A program made the position numbers and the translations under genes. Below are positions 54,512 to 63,890 of a DNA stretch of 64,000 bases, in pieces. The notes beneath the pieces are model-generated. The model was not told the DNA's origin and did not search any database. It was given only the letters and a program-made list of their open reading frames with translations. Every line of letters begins with the position of its first letter. Positions within the stretch are counted from its first letter, which is position 1. Source of the DNA: Humibacillus xanthopallidus. GTDB taxonomy: Bacteria > Actinomycetota > Actinomycetes > Actinomycetales > Dermatophilaceae. The DNA lies in assembly GCF_006716675.1 (NCBI RefSeq), contig NZ_VFPM01000003.1, positions 868,001-932,000 of the forward strand, written 5' to 3'.

Positions 54512-55867
54512 ATGACCACGACCGACGACCGTCCTGCCGCCACCCCCCGAGCGGTCGCTCCGGAACGCACCGGAGCCATCGCTCCCCAGCTCGCCGACCT
54601 CGTCTCGCCGTTCTTCGGTGGCAAGCTGCCGATCCGCATCCGGGCGTGGGACGGCACGACCGCCGGCCCGACGGACGGCACCGCCGACGCCCCGACCGTC
54701 GTCGTGCGTGACCGCGACGCCCTGCGGCGCCTCGTGCGTCACCCAGGGGAGCTCGGACTCGCCCAGGCCTACGTCACCGGCGAGATCGACGTCGAGGGCG
54801 ACCTGCGGAGCGGCTTCCGGCGCGTCTGGTCGAGCGTCCGCGCCGCGGCCGCGAGCCCGGCCGCCCACACGTCCGCGAACCCCGCTCCGACGCGACTGCC
54901 CCTCATCGCCAAGGCGGTGCGCACGGCATACGGGCTCGGCGCGATCGGGCTGCCACCGCAGCCCCCGGTGTCACAGGCACGTCTGCGCGGCCGGCTGCAC
55001 ACGAAGGCCCGCGACCGTGGCGCGATCGAGCACCACTACAACCTCTCCAACGACTTCTACGCCCTCATCCTCGACCCGCAGATGGCCTACTCGTGCGGCT
55101 ACTGGACGACCGACGACGCCGGCTACACCGTCGAGGACGCCCAGCGCGACAAGCTCGACCTCGTATGCCGCAAGCTCGGCATCGAGCCGGGAAGCCGCCA
55201 CCTCGACATCGGCTGCGGCTGGGGCTCGCTGTCGCTGCACGCGGCCGAGCGCTACGGCGCGCACGTGGTCGGGGTGACGATCTCGAGCGAGCAGAAAGCC
55301 TTCATCGACAAGCGGATTCGCGAGCGCGGCTTGGGCGACCGGGTCGAGATCAGGCTGCAGGACTACCGCGACGTCACCGACGGGCCCTTCGACACGGTCT
55401 CCTCCATCGAGATGGGCGAGCACGTCGGCAAGGGCACCTACCCGGCCTTCACCGCACAGATCCACCACCTCCTGCGGCCGGGTGGACGGGCGCTCGTGCA
55501 GCAGATGTCGCGCACGTCGCGGCCGGGCGGCGGCCCGTTCATCGAGGCGTTCATCGCGCCCGACATGTACATGCGCCCCGTCGGTGAGACGGTCGCGCTC
55601 ATCGAGGAGTCCGGGCTCGAGGTGCGCGACGTCCATGCGCTGCGGGAGCACTACGTGAGGACCGTCGACGCGTGGTACGCGACGTTCGAGGCGAACTGGC
55701 AGCGTGTCGTCGGGCTCGTCGGCGAGGAGGTCGCCCGGGTCTGGCGGCTCTACCTCGTGGGCGGCGCACTGGCCTTCGAGGAGGGGCGCATGGGGGTCGA
55801 CCAGATCCTCGCCGTCAAGCCCACGCCGGGCGGTGGCAGCGGTATGCCGCCCGTGCGGGCCTGGTGA
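54512..55867 (+). CDS. cfa: Cyclopropane-fatty-acyl-phospholipid synthase
   Basis: 451 residues. SAM-binding motif HLDIGCGWGSL (about residue 230), GRLHTKARDRGAIEHHYNLSNDFYALILDPQMAYSCGYW before it, and EMGEHVGKGTYP later are typical of CFA synthases, which methylenate unsaturated phospholipid acyl chains. ATG 54512 follows GAGAGG with an 8-nt spacer. It is probably cytoplasmic and membrane-associated. Confidence 0.92.
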   Translation: MTTTDDRPAATPRAVAPERTGAIAPQLADLVSPFFGGKLPIRIRAWDGTTAGPTDGTADAPTVVVRDRDALRRLVRHPGELGLAQAYVTGEIDVEGDLRSGFRRVWSSVRAAAASPAAHTSANPAPTRLPLIAKAVRTAYGLGAIGLPPQPPVSQARLRGRLHTKARDRGAIEHHYNLSNDFYALILDPQMAYSCGYWTTDDAGYTVEDAQRDKLDLVCRKLGIEPGSRHLDIGCGWGSLSLHAAERYGAHVVGVTISSEQKAFIDKRIRERGLGDRVEIRLQDYRDVTDGPFDTVSSIEMGEHVGKGTYPAFTAQIHHLLRPGGRALVQQMSRTSRPGGGPFIEAFIAPDMYMRPVGETVALIEESGLEVRDVHALREHYVRTVDAWYATFEANWQRVVGLVGEEVARVWRLYLVGGALAFEEGRMGVDQILAVKPTPGGGSGMPPVRAW

Positions 55868-55907
55868 CCCCTGCTCCCCCTCGCGGGCGGTCGGCGATGA
55901 TGGGCGC

Positions 55908-56330
55908 ATGCGTCCCGCCCTTGCCGACACGCTCGACCTCCAGCCACACCCCGAGGGCGGCTGGTTCGCCCAGACGTGGGTCTCCCCGGAGTCGGTGACG
56001 CTGGCGGACGGGCGGGTGCGGCCGACGGCGACGCTCATCCACTTCCTGCTGCCGGCGGGCGACCGCTCGGCGTGGCACCGGGTCGCCTCCGACGAGATCT
56101 GGCTCGCCCACACGGGCACCGTGGTGCTGGAGCTCGGCGGGTCCGGCGACCAGCCGGAGGCTGAGCACCGGCTGACCGTGGGCGTCGCCGTCGCGGCCGG
56201 CGAGGTGGCGCAGGCCCTCGTGCCCGCCGGCGTGTGGCAGCGCACCGTGTCCTCGGGCTCCGACGCCCTCGTCAGCTGCCTCGTCTCTCCCGGCTTCGAC
56301 TTCGCGGACTTCGAGCTCGCCGATGGGTGA
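55908..56330 (+). CDS. Cupin (DUF985) protein
   Basis: 140 residues, matching cupin-5/DUF985: HPEGGWFAQTWVS...ATLIHFLLPAGDRSAWHRVASDEIWLAHTGTVVLEL. The family is thought to bind small molecules or sugars. The function is unproved. ATG 55908 follows GATGAT (55896-55901) with a 6-nt gap, so it is likely leaderless. Its last 8 bases overlap the following decarboxylase, with which it may be translated. Confidence 0.85.
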   Translation: MRPALADTLDLQPHPEGGWFAQTWVSPESVTLADGRVRPTATLIHFLLPAGDRSAWHRVASDEIWLAHTGTVVLELGGSGDQPEAEHRLTVGVAVAAGEVAQALVPAGVWQRTVSSGSDALVSCLVSPGFDFADFELADG

Positions 56331-57825
56331 GGCGCCGGACCCTCGCGACCCGAGGGGCCTTCGGGCCCGCGCTCCCCTGCTCGATGCGTGGCTGAGCCAC
56401 GCCGAGCGCTCCCCACACCCCTTCACCATCCCGGGGCACAAGCAGCGCACCGACCTCGTCGGCGACATCGTGCGTGACGACGTGCCCCTCTACGGCGGCC
56501 TCGACGAGGTGAAGCTGAGCGGCGGCCTGCTCCAGCGGGCCGAGGCCCGCGCAGCCCGGGCCTGGGGCGCGGACCTCTGCCGCTTCTCCGTCGGTGGCTC
56601 GACCCACGGCAACCAGACTCTCGCCCTCGCCGTCGGGCGCCCGGGTGACCGGGTCGTCGTGCAGCGCACCCTCCACCGCTCGATGCTGCTCGGGCTCGTG
56701 CTCGCAGGGCTCGAGCCCGTGTGGGTCTCCCCGGAGCTCGACGTCCGCTGGGGTATGCCGTGTGGCCTGGCCCCCGAGACCCTCGCCGCCGCGCTCGGCG
56801 CTGCTCCCGACGCCAGGGCGGTCTTCGTCACCGACCCCTCCTACGTCGGGACGGTCGGCCGTGTCGGTGACCTGGCGGACGTGGCGCACGCACACGGCAT
56901 ACCGCTCGTCGTCGACGCTGCGTGGGCTGCCCACTTCGGCTGGCACCCCGACCTGCCGCCGCACGCGCTGGCACAGGGGGCGGATGCCCTCGTGACGAGC
57001 GCCCACAAGACCCTGCCCGCGTGGTCGCAGGCCGCGCTCGTGCTCGCCCGGACCGAGCGGATCGACCCCGCCAGGCTCGATGCAGCCTTCGAGGCGACGC
57101 ACACGACGAGTCCTGCCGGGGCGATCCTCGCCAGCACGGACGCGGCCGTGGCCCTCCTCGAGCGCGACGGCGAGGCACTGCTCGGCGACCTCATCGACCT
57201 CGTCGCGGACGCACGCCGGACGCTGGCCGCGGTCGAGGGTGTGGTCGTGCTGGAGGGGACGCACGTCGACCCGGCGAAGCTCGTCGTGCTGCTCGCAGGG
57301 ACGGGCGTCGACGGGGTGCTCGTCGAGCGCGACCTCATCGCGGCCGGTCTGCCGGTCGAGATGGCCGACCGCGACACCCTCGTTGCCCTCGCCACCCTGG
57401 CGGACGACCGTTCGAGCATCGGCCGTCTCGTCGAGACCTTGACGGCCGTCGTCGAGCGCCACCGCGCAGAACCTCGACCCACGGTGCCCGCGGCCTCGTG
57501 GTCGGTCGTGCCGGTCCAGGGCTGCAGCCCTCGCGAGGCGTTCTTCGCCGACCGGGAGCGCCTCCCGCTCCGCGCCGCGGTCGGGCGCACCAGCACGGAG
57601 CTCGTCGCGCCCTACCCGCCCGGCGTGCCGGTGCTCGCTCCGGGTGAGGTGGTGACCGAGCACGTCGTCGGCGCCCTCGAGTCGGCTCGGGCGGCAGGGG
57701 TGCGCATCGCCTACGCCGCGGACCCCTTGCTGACGACGCTCGACGTCGTCGCCGAGCCCCGTGTCGCAGGACCGGTGTCACTGGCCCGGGCGACGCCCGC
57801 TCACGGTGACACGACGGCCAGCTGA
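56323..57825 (+). CDS. Orn/Lys/Arg-type PLP decarboxylase
   Basis: 500 residues. The PLP lysine lies in SAHKTLPAW (about residue 228). Earlier landmarks are FTIPGHKQ, LSGGLLQRAEARAARAWGADLCRFSVGGSTHGNQ and DAAWAAHFGWHP, all typical of the group III decarboxylases. The family makes polyamines or cadaverine. The substrate is not assigned. It overlaps the cupin gene by 8 bases and ends 25 bases into the convergent comEC gene. Confidence 0.88.
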   Translation: MGEAPDPRDPRGLRARAPLLDAWLSHAERSPHPFTIPGHKQRTDLVGDIVRDDVPLYGGLDEVKLSGGLLQRAEARAARAWGADLCRFSVGGSTHGNQTLALAVGRPGDRVVVQRTLHRSMLLGLVLAGLEPVWVSPELDVRWGMPCGLAPETLAAALGAAPDARAVFVTDPSYVGTVGRVGDLADVAHAHGIPLVVDAAWAAHFGWHPDLPPHALAQGADALVTSAHKTLPAWSQAALVLARTERIDPARLDAAFEATHTTSPAGAILASTDAAVALLERDGEALLGDLIDLVADARRTLAAVEGVVVLEGTHVDPAKLVVLLAGTGVDGVLVERDLIAAGLPVEMADRDTLVALATLADDRSSIGRLVETLTAVVERHRAEPRPTVPAASWSVVPVQGCSPREAFFADRERLPLRAAVGRTSTELVAPYPPGVPVLAPGEVVTEHVVGALESARAAGVRIAYAADPLLTTLDVVAEPRVAGPVSLARATPAHGDTTAS

Positions 57826-60212
57826 CCGTCGCGGCTCACCACGGCAAGGTCACCCTCGAGGTCGGTGCGGTGCACCTCGAAGCCGCGGGCGTCGAGGGCT
57901 GCCAGGGTCGACGGCGTCGGATGGCCGTAGTCGTTGTCCTCACCGACGCTGATGAGCGCGACCCGACCTGCGACGTGGTCGAGGAGACGGTCGTCGCGGT
58001 TCCCCGAACCGTGGTGGGCCACCTTGAGCACGTCGATGTGCCCCCACCGATGCGGATCGGCCTCGACGTCGCGCAGCACGGCTGCCGCCGCCTCGCGCTC
58101 GATGTCGCCCGCGAGGAGGAAGCTCACCCCACCGACGTGCAGCGTCAGGACGACCGACCCGTTGTTGGCGACGGAGCCGGCGTCGATCCGACGAGCGGGC
58201 CACCACACGTCGGCCGCCACCGCCCCGACCTCGAGGTGCTGACCCGCCCGCAGCTCGCCGACCCGGGTGTGCCGCGTGGCGGCGAGCCGGCCGACCGCCT
58301 CCGCCTCGCCGGGTGGGTCCCTGACGGGCGAGCTGCGGATCTCGGCGACCGGCCACTCGGCGAGGACCCCTGCGAGCCCTTCGACGTGGTCTGCGTGGAA
58401 GTGCGTGAGGACGACGAGGTCGACCGCCTCGATGCGCAGCCGCTGCAGGCACCGGGAGATGCTGTCAGGGTCGGGTCCCGCGTCGACGACGACCGCTCGA
58501 CCCGGACCGCTGTTGACCACGAGGCCGTCGCCCTGACCGACGTCGCAGGCGACGAGCAGCCAACCGGGCGGTGGCCAGGCGACGGCGCGTGTCGGTGCCG
58601 ACAGCCCGATCGTCACGAGCACCACTGCGGCGGCGACAGACGGGCGGGTGCGGCCCCGGTGCCACGCCCACGGGATAGTGACGATCACAGCCATGGTCAG
58701 CGCAGCGAGACCGATTGCGTGCCAAGCAGATTCACCCCACGGGATCGACACGACGGGTGCTTCGGCGCAGCGGCGAGCGACCCAGGCGATTGCCTGGGCA
58801 GGCACGGCCGCACCCCACGCCACCGTCGCCGCAGCCCACGGCCAGGCCAGAGCCAGCACGGCGACCACGACCCCGGCGATCGTCGCCGGGCCGACGAAGG
58901 GTGCGGCGAGCAGGTTGGCCACGACGGCGATGACGGAGACCGACCCCTGGAGCGGGACGACGAGCGGTGCGCACACCGCCTGGGCGGCGAGGGGCACGGC
59001 GATCACCGGCCCGAGCCAGCCGAGCCGGCGGGGCAGGCCGGACGCGATGGTGGCGCCCCACGGTCGCACGAGGACGAGCAGCCCCAGGGTCGCCGCCGAT
59101 GACAGGGCGAAGCCGTACGAGCGGGCCAGCCATGGGTCCCAGACGAGCAGCGTCACGACGGCGCCACCGAGCACGGGCACACCGGCCCGCCGCCGCGAGG
59201 TCGAGAGGGCGAGCAGGCCGACCGCTCCCATGACGGCGGCGCGGATGACGCTCGGCTCGGGACGTGCCACGGCGACGAACGCCGCGAGCACGAGCACGGC
59301 GACGAGCGGTCGCCAGCGTCGTCGGATCCCGAGGACCCCACAGGCCCAGACGGCTGCGGCCACGACAAGGGTGACGTTGGTGCCCGACACGGCCGACACG
59401 TGGCTCAGCCCGGTCGCGAGCATCGCCTCGGTGAGGTCCTGCGGGGTGCGGCTCGTGTCACCGACGACGAGAGCCGGCACGAGGCCACGGGCGTCGGACC
59501 AGACGTGCCCGGTCGCGGTGCGGAACCGCGTGCGCACGTCCTCCGCCGCCTCGAGAACCGCGCCGGGACCACCAAGCACCCGCGGGGCACCGAGCGGCCG
59601 ACCCACGGCGACGACGTCATCGCCCGGCTCCGCGGGGGCGAGCCTGGCCACGACCTCCACAGTGTCGTTCCACCGCAGCCCTGCCCACGCGGAGGCGGGC
59701 CCGACGACGAGGACGGGGGTCGACACCTGCGTGCGCACGCCTCGGCCGACGACCGAGTCGACCGCGATCCGCACGACGACGACCGGCCCTCCGCGGTCAC
59801 CGCTCGAGGCGACCGGGCGCGGGTCGGCGGCGAGGCTGCCGACCATCGTCACGACCGCGCCCGAGCGAGCGAGACCCTCGACGGGACCAGCCGTGCGGAT
59901 CGTTCGCTGGGCAGCCGCTGAAAGGAGCAGCAGCGCGGAGAGGGCCAGGGTGAGCGCGATGAGCCGGCGCGTCGCTCCGGGCGCAACCACCCACCCGCTT
60001 CGCAGGACGAGTGCTCCGGCGAGCAGCAGCGCGAGCAGCGCCGCGCACCACACGACCGCGACGTCGACGAGCAGCCCCGCAAAGGCGGTTACCAGCCAGG
60101 CGAGGGCGACGGGAGCGAGCAGGCGCAGGTCGAGGCGGGGCCCCTGCTTCGACCTGCGCCGCGGTGCGAGCCCGCGCCACGTGCGCACCGTCGCGGAAGT
60201 CGGAGCGCTCAC
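57801..60212 (-). CDS. comEC: DNA internalisation channel ComEC
   Basis: 803 residues. N-terminal Competence and DUF4131-type segments with about ten membrane helices are followed by a metallo-beta-lactamase domain (HFHADHVEG, about residue 602). ComEC forms the channel by which transformable bacteria take up single-stranded DNA. GTG 60212 overlaps the comEA stop by 4 bases. No CGGCATAC octamer was seen inside this gene. Confidence 0.9.
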   Translation of the reverse strand: MSAPTSATVRTWRGLAPRRRSKQGPRLDLRLLAPVALAWLVTAFAGLLVDVAVVWCAALLALLLAGALVLRSGWVVAPGATRRLIALTLALSALLLLSAAAQRTIRTAGPVEGLARSGAVVTMVGSLAADPRPVASSGDRGGPVVVVRIAVDSVVGRGVRTQVSTPVLVVGPASAWAGLRWNDTVEVVARLAPAEPGDDVVAVGRPLGAPRVLGGPGAVLEAAEDVRTRFRTATGHVWSDARGLVPALVVGDTSRTPQDLTEAMLATGLSHVSAVSGTNVTLVVAAAVWACGVLGIRRRWRPLVAVLVLAAFVAVARPEPSVIRAAVMGAVGLLALSTSRRRAGVPVLGGAVVTLLVWDPWLARSYGFALSSAATLGLLVLVRPWGATIASGLPRRLGWLGPVIAVPLAAQAVCAPLVVPLQGSVSVIAVVANLLAAPFVGPATIAGVVVAVLALAWPWAAATVAWGAAVPAQAIAWVARRCAEAPVVSIPWGESAWHAIGLAALTMAVIVTIPWAWHRGRTRPSVAAAVVLVTIGLSAPTRAVAWPPPGWLLVACDVGQGDGLVVNSGPGRAVVVDAGPDPDSISRCLQRLRIEAVDLVVLTHFHADHVEGLAGVLAEWPVAEIRSSPVRDPPGEAEAVGRLAATRHTRVGELRAGQHLEVGAVAADVWWPARRIDAGSVANNGSVVLTLHVGGVSFLLAGDIEREAAAAVLRDVEADPHRWGHIDVLKVAHHGSGNRDDRLLDHVAGRVALISVGEDNDYGHPTPSTLAALDARGFEVHRTDLEGDLAVVSRDGQLAVVSP

Positions 60213-61210
60213 AGGGTCACTCGCGGGCGAAGTCGAGCGAGCAGCGTGTCGCCGATTCCGCTGACCTCCCCGAGCTCGTCGACCGACGTGAAGCGACCGT
60301 GCTCGGCCCGCCAGTCGAGGATCCGTTGGGCAAGAACCGGGCCCACCCCGGGCAGGCTGTCGAGAGCCGCGAGGTCTGCCGTGTTGAGGCTGACGCTGCC
60401 GCCGACGCCACCACCACCCCCGCCCGCTCCCCCGCCGGCTCCCCCACCAGTCCCGGCCCCTGAGCCACTGCCTGCTGCCGGAGCCGCGACAGCCTCCCCC
60501 GGCTTCGGGACGTGCAGCTGCTCACCGTCGATGAGGAGCCGCGCGAGGTTGAGCGCGGCGAGGTCGGCACCGGATCGCGCGCCACCCGCCGCGGCCACCG
60601 CATCGGCGACCCGGGCCCCCTGACGCAGACGCACGAGACCCGGTCTGACCACCTGCCCGACGACGTGGACGACGATCTCGCCACCCCCCGCGCTCGGCTC
60701 TGACGGACCCGACGTCGTGGGTCTGGAGGTCGCTGGGATGCCCGAGCCGTCGGCCGTGCGCGCGGCGACCGGCGCACCGTCGGTGCCCGTCACGAGCACT
60801 CCGGTCGCGCGACCCCCACCTGTCACGGGGACCCCCACACCGGCCGACCGCTCGGCCCACAGCACTCGCACCGCGAAGACGCAGCCGACAGCGACGACGA
60901 GGGCGACCAGCGCGACAACCGTCGCGTTCGACACCGACCACCGTCCGAGCCGCATCGGCTCGGGGGTCGTCACGACTCCCGGCCGCCGAGCCCGTCTGAG
61001 GTCGGCGTCCAGCTGCTCGAGGGCAGTCGGAGGGCCGACCGAGGGCGATGGGAGCACCGGCACCCACCCAGGCCGCCGCTCCGTCACCGCGCCCTCGCCC
61101 TCGCCCACGCCCTCGCCCTCGGGGTGCCGCGGACCCTCCCCGGCGCCACCCCCGAGGATGCGTGCCACCCGCTCGAGGTCAGGCGGTGGCTGGGCGCGGC
61201 GGGGCGGCAT
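60209..61210 (-). CDS. comEA: Competence DNA-binding protein ComEA
   Basis: 333 residues. A membrane segment (ATVVALVALVVAVGCVFAVRVLW, about residue 100) anchors a SLBB-like domain (IVVHVVGQVVRPGLVRL), a Gly-rich linker and a C-terminal helix-hairpin-helix pair (NTADLAALDSLPGVGPVLAQRI). It binds DNA at the cell surface for ComEC. ATG 61210 is preceded by TACCGT (61217-61222) with a 6-nt gap, so a leaderless mRNA is likely. The octamer CGGCATAC overlaps the start codon. An upstream ORF start at 61369 is rejected. Confidence 0.88.
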   Translation of the reverse strand: MPPRRAQPPPDLERVARILGGGAGEGPRHPEGEGVGEGEGAVTERRPGWVPVLPSPSVGPPTALEQLDADLRRARRPGVVTTPEPMRLGRWSVSNATVVALVALVVAVGCVFAVRVLWAERSAGVGVPVTGGGRATGVLVTGTDGAPVAARTADGSGIPATSRPTTSGPSEPSAGGGEIVVHVVGQVVRPGLVRLRQGARVADAVAAAGGARSGADLAALNLARLLIDGEQLHVPKPGEAVAAPAAGSGSGAGTGGGAGGGAGGGGGGVGGSVSLNTADLAALDSLPGVGPVLAQRILDWRAEHGRFTSVDELGEVSGIGDTLLARLRPRVTL

Positions 61211-61368
61211 ACCCCGACGGTAGGAAGCGGGCACCCACCCTCGGCCACCTCTAGGCGCGGCTGGGGACAACCGGGCCCGTTGCCCGGGAGGTGTGGACAG
61301 GCGCCACCACCCGAGACACGCCCGGGCCCGATTCACGCCCGTCAACCCTGCTGGTCCAGACTGCTCCA

Positions 61369-62211
61369 ATGGCCCGGCACATCATGACCCTCACGTGCGA
61401 CGACCGACCCGGCATCGTCGCGGCGGTCTCGGCGGCACTGCTCTCGGTCTCGGCCAACATCGTCGAGAACCAGCAGTACTCCGACGAGGCGACCAACCTC
61501 TTCTTCATGCGCACCGTCTTCGACGCCGAGTCAGCCGACGTGCCGCGTGTGCTCGACGCGGTGCGGGCGAGCCCCGCGATCGCGGAGGAGCAGCTCGACG
61601 TGCGTCCGGAGGCCGAGCGCTGCCGCACCGTCATCCTCGTCAGCAAGTTCGACCACTGCCTGCTCGACCTGCTGCACCGCTGGAAGTCGGGCGACCTGCC
61701 CATCGACATCGTCGCCGTCGTGTCGAACCACGAGGACTGCCGCGGCCTCGTCGAGTACTACGGCCTGCCCTTCACCGTCATCCCGGTGACGAAGGAGACG
61801 AAGGCCGACGCCGAGGCGCAGCTGCTCCGGCTCGTCGAGGTCGAGGACGTCGGGCTCGTCGTGCTGGCGCGCTACATGCAGATCCTCAGCGACGGCCTCT
61901 GCCGGGCGCTCGAGGGCCGCGCGATCAACATCCACCACTCGTTCCTGCCCGGCTTCAAGGGCGCCAAGCCCTACCACCAGGCGCACGACCGCGGTGTCAA
62001 GCTCATCGGAGCCTCGGCCCACTACGTCACGGCCGACCTCGACGAGGGACCGATCATCGAGCAGGACGTCGTGCGCGTCACGCACGCCGAGTCGCCCGAG
62101 CGGCTCGTCGCCATCGGGCGCGACGTCGAGCGGCGCGTGCTCTCCCGCGCGGTCCGTGACCACGCCGAGTCGCGCGTCTTCCTCTCGGGGCACCGCACGA
62201 TCGTCTTCTGA
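61369..62211 (+). CDS. purU: Formyltetrahydrofolate deformylase
   Basis: 280 residues: an N-terminal ACT domain (HIMTLTCDDRPGIVAAVSAALLSVSANIVENQQYSDE) and a formyltransferase domain with YMQILS, INIHHSFLPGFKGAKPYHQA and HYVTADLDEGPIIEQDV. It releases formate from 10-formyltetrahydrofolate and balances one-carbon pools for purine synthesis. ATG 61369 has no strong Shine-Dalgarno. Its 3' end meets a terminator before the convergent gene. Confidence 0.92.
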   Translation: MARHIMTLTCDDRPGIVAAVSAALLSVSANIVENQQYSDEATNLFFMRTVFDAESADVPRVLDAVRASPAIAEEQLDVRPEAERCRTVILVSKFDHCLLDLLHRWKSGDLPIDIVAVVSNHEDCRGLVEYYGLPFTVIPVTKETKADAEAQLLRLVEVEDVGLVVLARYMQILSDGLCRALEGRAINIHHSFLPGFKGAKPYHQAHDRGVKLIGASAHYVTADLDEGPIIEQDVVRVTHAESPERLVAIGRDVERRVLSRAVRDHAESRVFLSGHRTIVF

Positions 62212-62279
62212 CGCCAGTCACCCGCCGCCCCTGCCGTATGCCGCTGGGCCGGGTGTCGCCCCAAACGGTGACATGAGGA

Positions 62280-62310
62280 GGCCGGCACCGGGACGTGCCC
62301 GGTGCCGGCC
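62280..62310. terminator. Bidirectional terminator
   Basis: A perfect 13-bp stem (62280-62292 with 62298-62310) with a 5-nt ACGTG loop lies between the convergent purU and PQQ-propeller genes. Confidence 0.75.
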
Positions 62311-62333
62311 GTTCCCACCCCTACATCGGGCCC

Positions 62334-63890
62334 TCAGCTCAGGCCGAAGGCGTAGAGCTTGTTGTTGGGCGTTCCGAGGAAGTTGTTCGCGTATCCGGAA
62401 CCCCAGTAGACGGAGCCGTTGGAGATCGCCGCTCCGGAGAGGCACGAGCCTCCGCTGGCGAAGGTCCAGAGGACCTCGCCGGAGGCCGCGTCGAGCGCAT
62501 ACATGTGTCCCTGCGGGTCGAGGGAGCACCCGAAGACGACACCGTTGGCCGTCGTCACAGGACCGGAGGTGCTGCCGCCGTTCGGCGGTCGGCTCTCCCA
62601 GATGAGCTCACCGGTCGCCGCGTCGAGAGCCGACCACACGCCAGTCGTCTCGCCCTCGTAGAGAGTGCCGTTGCTGTTGGCGTTGGCGGTGTAAACGCGT
62701 CGACCGTCGACGGCCGAGCCCCACTGGAGCCCGCCCGCGATGCCTCCGGGACCAGCCTGCGTCGTCCAGCGGACCGCGCCCGTGGCGGGGTCGAGGGCCC
62801 AGTACTGGCCGCTCTTCTGGCCCGCCCCGACGACGTCAACATTCCTGCCTTTGCCATCCTTGACGGAGAAGAGCGCTGGAGCCTGACCGAAGTCGTAGTC
62901 CGGACCTGCAGGCTCGGGGCAGTTGTCGCCGTCACCGAAGAAGGGAATGCAGTCCACGGTCCAGGCGTCGAAGGGCAGCGCTCGTGTCGCCCACTTGATG
63001 GCGCCGGTCCGCATGTCGAGCGAGAGGATCGAGTCGAAGTGGTCGTCCGCGGGGAGGCAGGCAGCCTTGACAGCCGGGTCCGTCGTCCCGGCTACGCAGT
63101 CGAGGACCTCCTGCGGAACGTCGTAGTTGTTGCCGGTCGCGATGTAGACCGAACCCCGCTTCGGGTCCACTGCGGGCGAGCTGCCCCACACGGCGTTGCC
63201 CGGGAAGCCCTCGGGTGTGAGGTAGGTCTTCCAGAGCAGCTGACCGGTGGCGAGGTCGAGCGCTGCCATGCTGCCGCGGAAAGTGCAGCACGGGTAGCCG
63301 GGGATGAGCGCGAAGCCCTCTTCGAGCGAGGCCACCCCGACGTAGACGACGCCGTCGAAGATGGTCGCGGACTGCGTGATGATCGCCGCCGCGTGCGAGT
63401 CGACCTGGGTCTTCCAGAGCAGCTGACCCGTGTCCTTCGAGATCGCCATGACGGCACCGCCGCCGCCGAAGGGTCCCTGGTTGCCGAGCACGAGTGCCGT
63501 CTCGCTGAGGGCCGGGGTGGCCCTGGCCTTGTCGCCCGGGATCCCGGTGTAGTCGCCGATCCTCGTCTGCCACACCACCGCGCCGGTTGCACGGTCGACT
63601 GCATAGAGGTTGCCGGCCCAGTCGGGCACGTAGACCCGCTGGCCGTCGACCGCGGGCGTGGCCGAGACGTCGCCTCCGGTGGTCAGCACCCACTTCGTGC
63701 TGAGGTCGCCGACCGTCGCCGGCGAGATCTTGCTCTCGCTCGCGGCATATCTCGTGTTGGAGCGATCGCCACCTGCCGAGTTCCAGGTGTTGCCACCCGG
63801 AGCGGCGAGCGCCGCAGCGCCGCCGACGAGCAGCGACCCGAGCGCCGCTGCTGCCACCACCATTCGTGCCCTACGCCATCTCCTGGTCAT
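62334..63890 (-). CDS. Secreted PQQ-type beta-propeller protein
   Basis: 518 residues. A signal peptide (residues 1-30) is followed by repeated propeller motifs ending in aromatic-containing blades (LYAVDRATGAVVWQT, MALDLATGQLLWKT, YALDPATGAVRWTT, ALDAATGELIWES, YALDAASGEVLWTF) as in PQQ dehydrogenases. No heme motif is visible. It may be an exported PQQ-binding dehydrogenase lacking the cytochrome domain, or a scaffold. ATG 63890 has GGAG with a 5-nt gap. The 110 bases upstream hold no recognisable feature. Confidence 0.85.
   Translation of the reverse strand: MTRRWRRARMVVAAAALGSLLVGGAAALAAPGGNTWNSAGGDRSNTRYAASESKISPATVGDLSTKWVLTTGGDVSATPAVDGQRVYVPDWAGNLYAVDRATGAVVWQTRIGDYTGIPGDKARATPALSETALVLGNQGPFGGGGAVMAISKDTGQLLWKTQVDSHAAAIITQSATIFDGVVYVGVASLEEGFALIPGYPCCTFRGSMAALDLATGQLLWKTYLTPEGFPGNAVWGSSPAVDPKRGSVYIATGNNYDVPQEVLDCVAGTTDPAVKAACLPADDHFDSILSLDMRTGAIKWATRALPFDAWTVDCIPFFGDGDNCPEPAGPDYDFGQAPALFSVKDGKGRNVDVVGAGQKSGQYWALDPATGAVRWTTQAGPGGIAGGLQWGSAVDGRRVYTANANSNGTLYEGETTGVWSALDAATGELIWESRPPNGGSTSGPVTTANGVVFGCSLDPQGHMYALDAASGEVLWTFASGGSCLSGAAISNGSVYWGSGYANNFLGTPNNKLYAFGLS

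Noticed and set aside
58648..60264. 538-residue frame opposite comEC
   Set aside because: It has Arg/Thr/Pro-rich composition and no homology pattern; comEC is clearly the gene here.
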